Part shown: positions 4,842 through 7,210 of the stretch, piece after piece
Layout: each line of letters begins with the position of its first letter
How positions within the stretch are numbered: the first letter of the stretch is position 1
Source of the DNA: Candidatus Saccharimonadota bacterium
GTDB lineage: Bacteria; Patescibacteriota; Saccharimonadia; Saccharimonadales; UBA4665
Length of the DNA: 7,210 nt
Direction: 5' to 3'
Assembly (NCBI GenBank): GCA_028289265.1
Contig: JAQGGU010000035.1
Coordinates: 1 to 7,210 of the forward strand
Made by a program: the position numbers and the translations under genes
The notes under the pieces: model-generated
What the model saw: only the letters and a program-made list of their open reading frames with translations
Told to the model about the DNA's origin: nothing
Database searches by the model: none

Positions 4842-7210
4842 ATGGGTGATAATATTGTAGTTAAAGGTGCGCGAGAGCATAACCTTAAAGATATCGATGT
4901 AACGATTCCACGGGAGAAGCTCGTTGTTATCACCGGACTGTCAGGTTCCGGTAAATCTTCATTGGCGTTTGATACCATTTATGCCGAGGGACAGCGTCGT
5001 TACGTGGAGTCGCTGTCTAGCTATGCACGCCAGTTCCTGGGCCTTATGGAGAAGCCAGATGTTGACCAGATAGATGGCCTAAGCCCCGCAATTTCTATTG
5101 ATCAAAAATCTACTTCCCGCAATCCGCGCAGTACCGTTGCTACGGTCACGGAAATTTATGATTATTTACGCCTGCTTTTCGCCCGTGTAGGCGTGCCGCA
5201 CTGTCCGATCGACGGCCGTCCTGTGACCCGGCAGACAACCGATGTTGTCATCGACCAAGTCGCTGCACTACCCTCAGATGCCCGCTTGATGATTCTTAGC
5301 CCGGTGGTGATTGATAAGAAGGGTGCATTTGAGCATATCCCGGATCAATACACGCGCGTCGGTTTTGCCCGTGCTCGTGTTGACGGCGTTGTCTATTCCC
5401 TGGATGAATTTCCAGAGCTTGATAAGAACTACAAACATACCATAGAAATCGTTGTCGACCGTCTGGTGAACAACGAAGACAGCCGAACCCGCTTAGCGCA
5501 GTCGATAGAACAGGCGCTGGATATTTCAGAAGGCCGTTTGATAGTCGTCAATGCGGATACCAATGAGGAGTTCGATTACAGCCTGATGTATGCGTGCCCG
5601 GAGCACCCGGACCTCAAAATCCCTGATCTTGAACCAAGAACTTTTAGTTTCAACTCACCGCATGGTGCCTGTCCGGTTTGTACCGGCCTTGGGTCTCGTA
5701 TGGAAGTCGATCCTGAGCTGGTTATTCCGAATGGAAAGCTGACTATTGCCGAAGGTGCTATTCGTCCCTACAACCGTATCAATGTCGATAACTGGTATAT
5801 GAAGAAGTTGCAGGCCGTCGCCGACCGTTATGGATTTAGCATTCACGTCCCGACGGGCGAACTTAGCGAAGAAAACCTTAATCGTATTTTGTATGGGACT
5901 GGCGATGAAAACTTTAAGATCCGTCTGGGCGCTGGCCGGTCATTCAATAGTACCTACGAAGGTGTTATACCTAATCTGGAACGCCGTCATAAAGAGACGG
6001 ACAGCGAATTTATCCGCCGTGATATCGAACGCTTCATGCAGGAACGGCCATGTTTCAAATGTAAGGGCCTGCGTTTACGCCCTGAGGTGCTCGCTATCAC
6101 CCTTCATGGCAAATCTATCATGGATGTCTGCAGTCTGTCGATCGACGACGCACTCGGATGGCTCGATGAGCTCTCCCTCAGTGATCAGGAAAAGCATATA
6201 GCAGAGCAGATTCTCAAAGAAATCCACGCCCGTTTGAAATTCTTAAAAGATGTTGGCCTCAACTATCTGACACTGCTACGTAGTGCTACCACGCTGTCTG
6301 GTGGCGAAGCGCAGCGCATTCGCCTGGCAACACAAATTGGTTCAGGGCTTATGGGTGTGTTGTATGTCCTCGACGAACCAAGTATCGGCCTGCACCAGCG
6401 TGACAATGAACGGTTGATCGGTACGCTGAAACACTTACGGGATCTCGGCAATACCGTGCTTGTCGTAGAACACGATGAAGATACTATTCGCACTGCGGAT
6501 TACCTTCTTGATATCGGTCCCGGCGCTGGCATACACGGTGGCCATGTGATTGCTGCTGGTACGCCTGCTGAAGTAGCTAAAAATCCAAAGAGTATCACTG
6601 GCCAGTACTTGTCTGAAAAGAAGGTTATCGCCGTACCAAAAAAACGGCGTCCCGGAAATGGTAAGGAAATAGTTATCCGTGGCGCTCGTGAGAACAACCT
6701 ACAGAATGTCGACGTGACTATTCCTCTAGGTAAGATGGTGGTCGTGAGCGGTGTCAGTGGTTCCGGAAAGTCCAGTCTCATAAATGACATTTTAGCCAAA
6801 GAGCTGTTAGCACGCTTGCATCGTGCGAATACCGTGCCGGGCCGACATGATGACATTGAAGGCATCAAACAGCTTGATAAAGCTATCATTATCGACCAGT
6901 CACCAATCGGCCGCACGCCGCGTTCAAACCCTGCTACTTATACTGGTCTTTTCACTCCGATACGTGAGCTTTTTGCTTCTACTCCTGAAGCCAAACTTCG
7001 TGGTTACGGTCCCGGTAGGTTCAGCTTTAATGTCAAAGGCGGGCGCTGTGAAAACTGTGCCGGCGACGGCATCATTAAGATAGAGATGCACTTCTTGCCG
7101 GATGTCTACGTACCATGTGAAGTCTGTCACGGTAAGCGCTACAACCGTGAAGCGCTTGAGATCCACTACAAAGGCAAGACAATTAGCGACATACTTGAGA
7201 TGACCTGTGA
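4842..7210 (+). CDS. uvrA: UvrA, excinuclease ABC damage-recognition ATPase (3' end missing)
   Basis: UvrA dimers scan DNA with UvrB, recognise bulky lesions and load UvrB for nucleotide excision repair. The frame is open from ATG 4842 to the window edge: 789 codons of a usual 940 or so, so about 150 C-terminal residues lie outside. The first ATPase half has Walker A GLSGSGKSS (32-40), signature TLSGGEAQR (484-492) and Walker B VLYVLDEPS (506-514). The second half has Walker A GVSGSGKSS (637-645); its signature and Walker B lie beyond the edge. Zinc ligands of the first module are Cys252, His255 (CPEH instead of CPxC), Cys277 and Cys280. The second module has Cys736, Cys739, Cys759 and Cys762 (CENC and CEVC), the one needed for DNA damage binding. 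The UvrB-interaction region around 118-230 begins HCPIDGRPV, where Asp124 stands where many homologues have Cys. The start is supported by AAGGGG 8 nt upstream and by the canonical opening IVVKGAREHNLKDI. No frameshift or internal stop was seen. Confidence 0.98.
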   Translation, partial: MGDNIVVKGAREHNLKDIDVTIPREKLVVITGLSGSGKSSLAFDTIYAEGQRRYVESLSSYARQFLGLMEKPDVDQIDGLSPAISIDQKSTSRNPRSTVATVTEIYDYLRLLFARVGVPHCPIDGRPVTRQTTDVVIDQVAALPSDARLMILSPVVIDKKGAFEHIPDQYTRVGFARARVDGVVYSLDEFPELDKNYKHTIEIVVDRLVNNEDSRTRLAQSIEQALDISEGRLIVVNADTNEEFDYSLMYACPEHPDLKIPDLEPRTFSFNSPHGACPVCTGLGSRMEVDPELVIPNGKLTIAEGAIRPYNRINVDNWYMKKLQAVADRYGFSIHVPTGELSEENLNRILYGTGDENFKIRLGAGRSFNSTYEGVIPNLERRHKETDSEFIRRDIERFMQERPCFKCKGLRLRPEVLAITLHGKSIMDVCSLSIDDALGWLDELSLSDQEKHIAEQILKEIHARLKFLKDVGLNYLTLLRSATTLSGGEAQRIRLATQIGSGLMGVLYVLDEPSIGLHQRDNERLIGTLKHLRDLGNTVLVVEHDEDTIRTADYLLDIGPGAGIHGGHVIAAGTPAEVAKNPKSITGQYLSEKKVIAVPKKRRPGNGKEIVIRGARENNLQNVDVTIPLGKMVVVSGVSGSGKSSLINDILAKELLARLHRANTVPGRHDDIEGIKQLDKAIIIDQSPIGRTPRSNPATYTGLFTPIRELFASTPEAKLRGYGPGRFSFNVKGGRCENCAGDGIIKIEMHFLPDVYVPCEVCHGKRYNREALEIHYKGKTISDILEMTC

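Noticed and set aside
6500..6916. 138-codon minus-strand reading frame inside uvrA
   Set aside because: It is antisense to the conserved second ATPase half of UvrA; its proline/serine-rich composition is typical of a shadow frame.
1..7210. Mobile element, CRISPR array, toxin-antitoxin or defence system
   Set aside because: No transposase or integrase, no terminal inverted repeats, no spaced repeats and no paired small genes were seen; the segment is ordinary housekeeping sequence.

Overview
The window reads as a bacterial chromosome segment carrying five protein-coding genes, four complete and one running off the right edge. Gene content and sequence character suggest a member of the Patescibacteria/CPR, most likely Saccharibacteria (TM7). 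The clues are tightly packed housekeeping genes, mid-range base composition, a membrane-anchored LysM-CHAP wall hydrolase, a PGPG-motif membrane protein, and Obg with an OCT tail. This placement is inference from general resemblance, not from a marker gene search. No gene reads through an in-frame TGA, so the UGA-recoded Gracilibacteria/Absconditabacteria code is not supported.

Layout from left to right. Bases 1-95 hold at most the last codons of an upstream gene. A good sigma70-type promoter (96-123) then drives a roughly 120-nt leader with several nested hairpins. The leader ends at a strong Shine-Dalgarno sequence just before the gene for a membrane-anchored, two-LysM, CHAP-domain peptidoglycan hydrolase (ends 1379). 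A 196-bp gap with a weak terminator-like hairpin and small palindromes leads to obg, the ribosome-assembly GTPase (1576-2853). sbcB, exonuclease I, follows after 36 bp on the same strand (2890-4320). A small integral membrane protein with a PGPGG motif lies on the minus strand (4721-4317) and overlaps the end of sbcB by 4 bp tail to tail. A 120-bp divergent intergenic region carries the uvrA promoter, and uvrA (4842 onward) is truncated by the window edge after about 789 codons.

Functionally there are a cell-envelope remodelling enzyme, a ribosome/stress GTPase, two DNA-repair enzymes (3'-5' single-strand exonuclease I and the damage-recognition ATPase of nucleotide excision repair) and an uncharacterised membrane protein. 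They do not form an obvious single pathway or a defence or mobile system. No tRNA, rRNA, CRISPR, insertion sequence or phage feature was seen.

The points most worth a second look are the structured leader with its start-codon puzzle, the repeated placement of -10-like boxes about 10 nt before start codons (possible leaderless mRNAs), and an Escherichia-type exonuclease I, with exactly conserved catalytic spacing, in an apparently non-proteobacterial genome.
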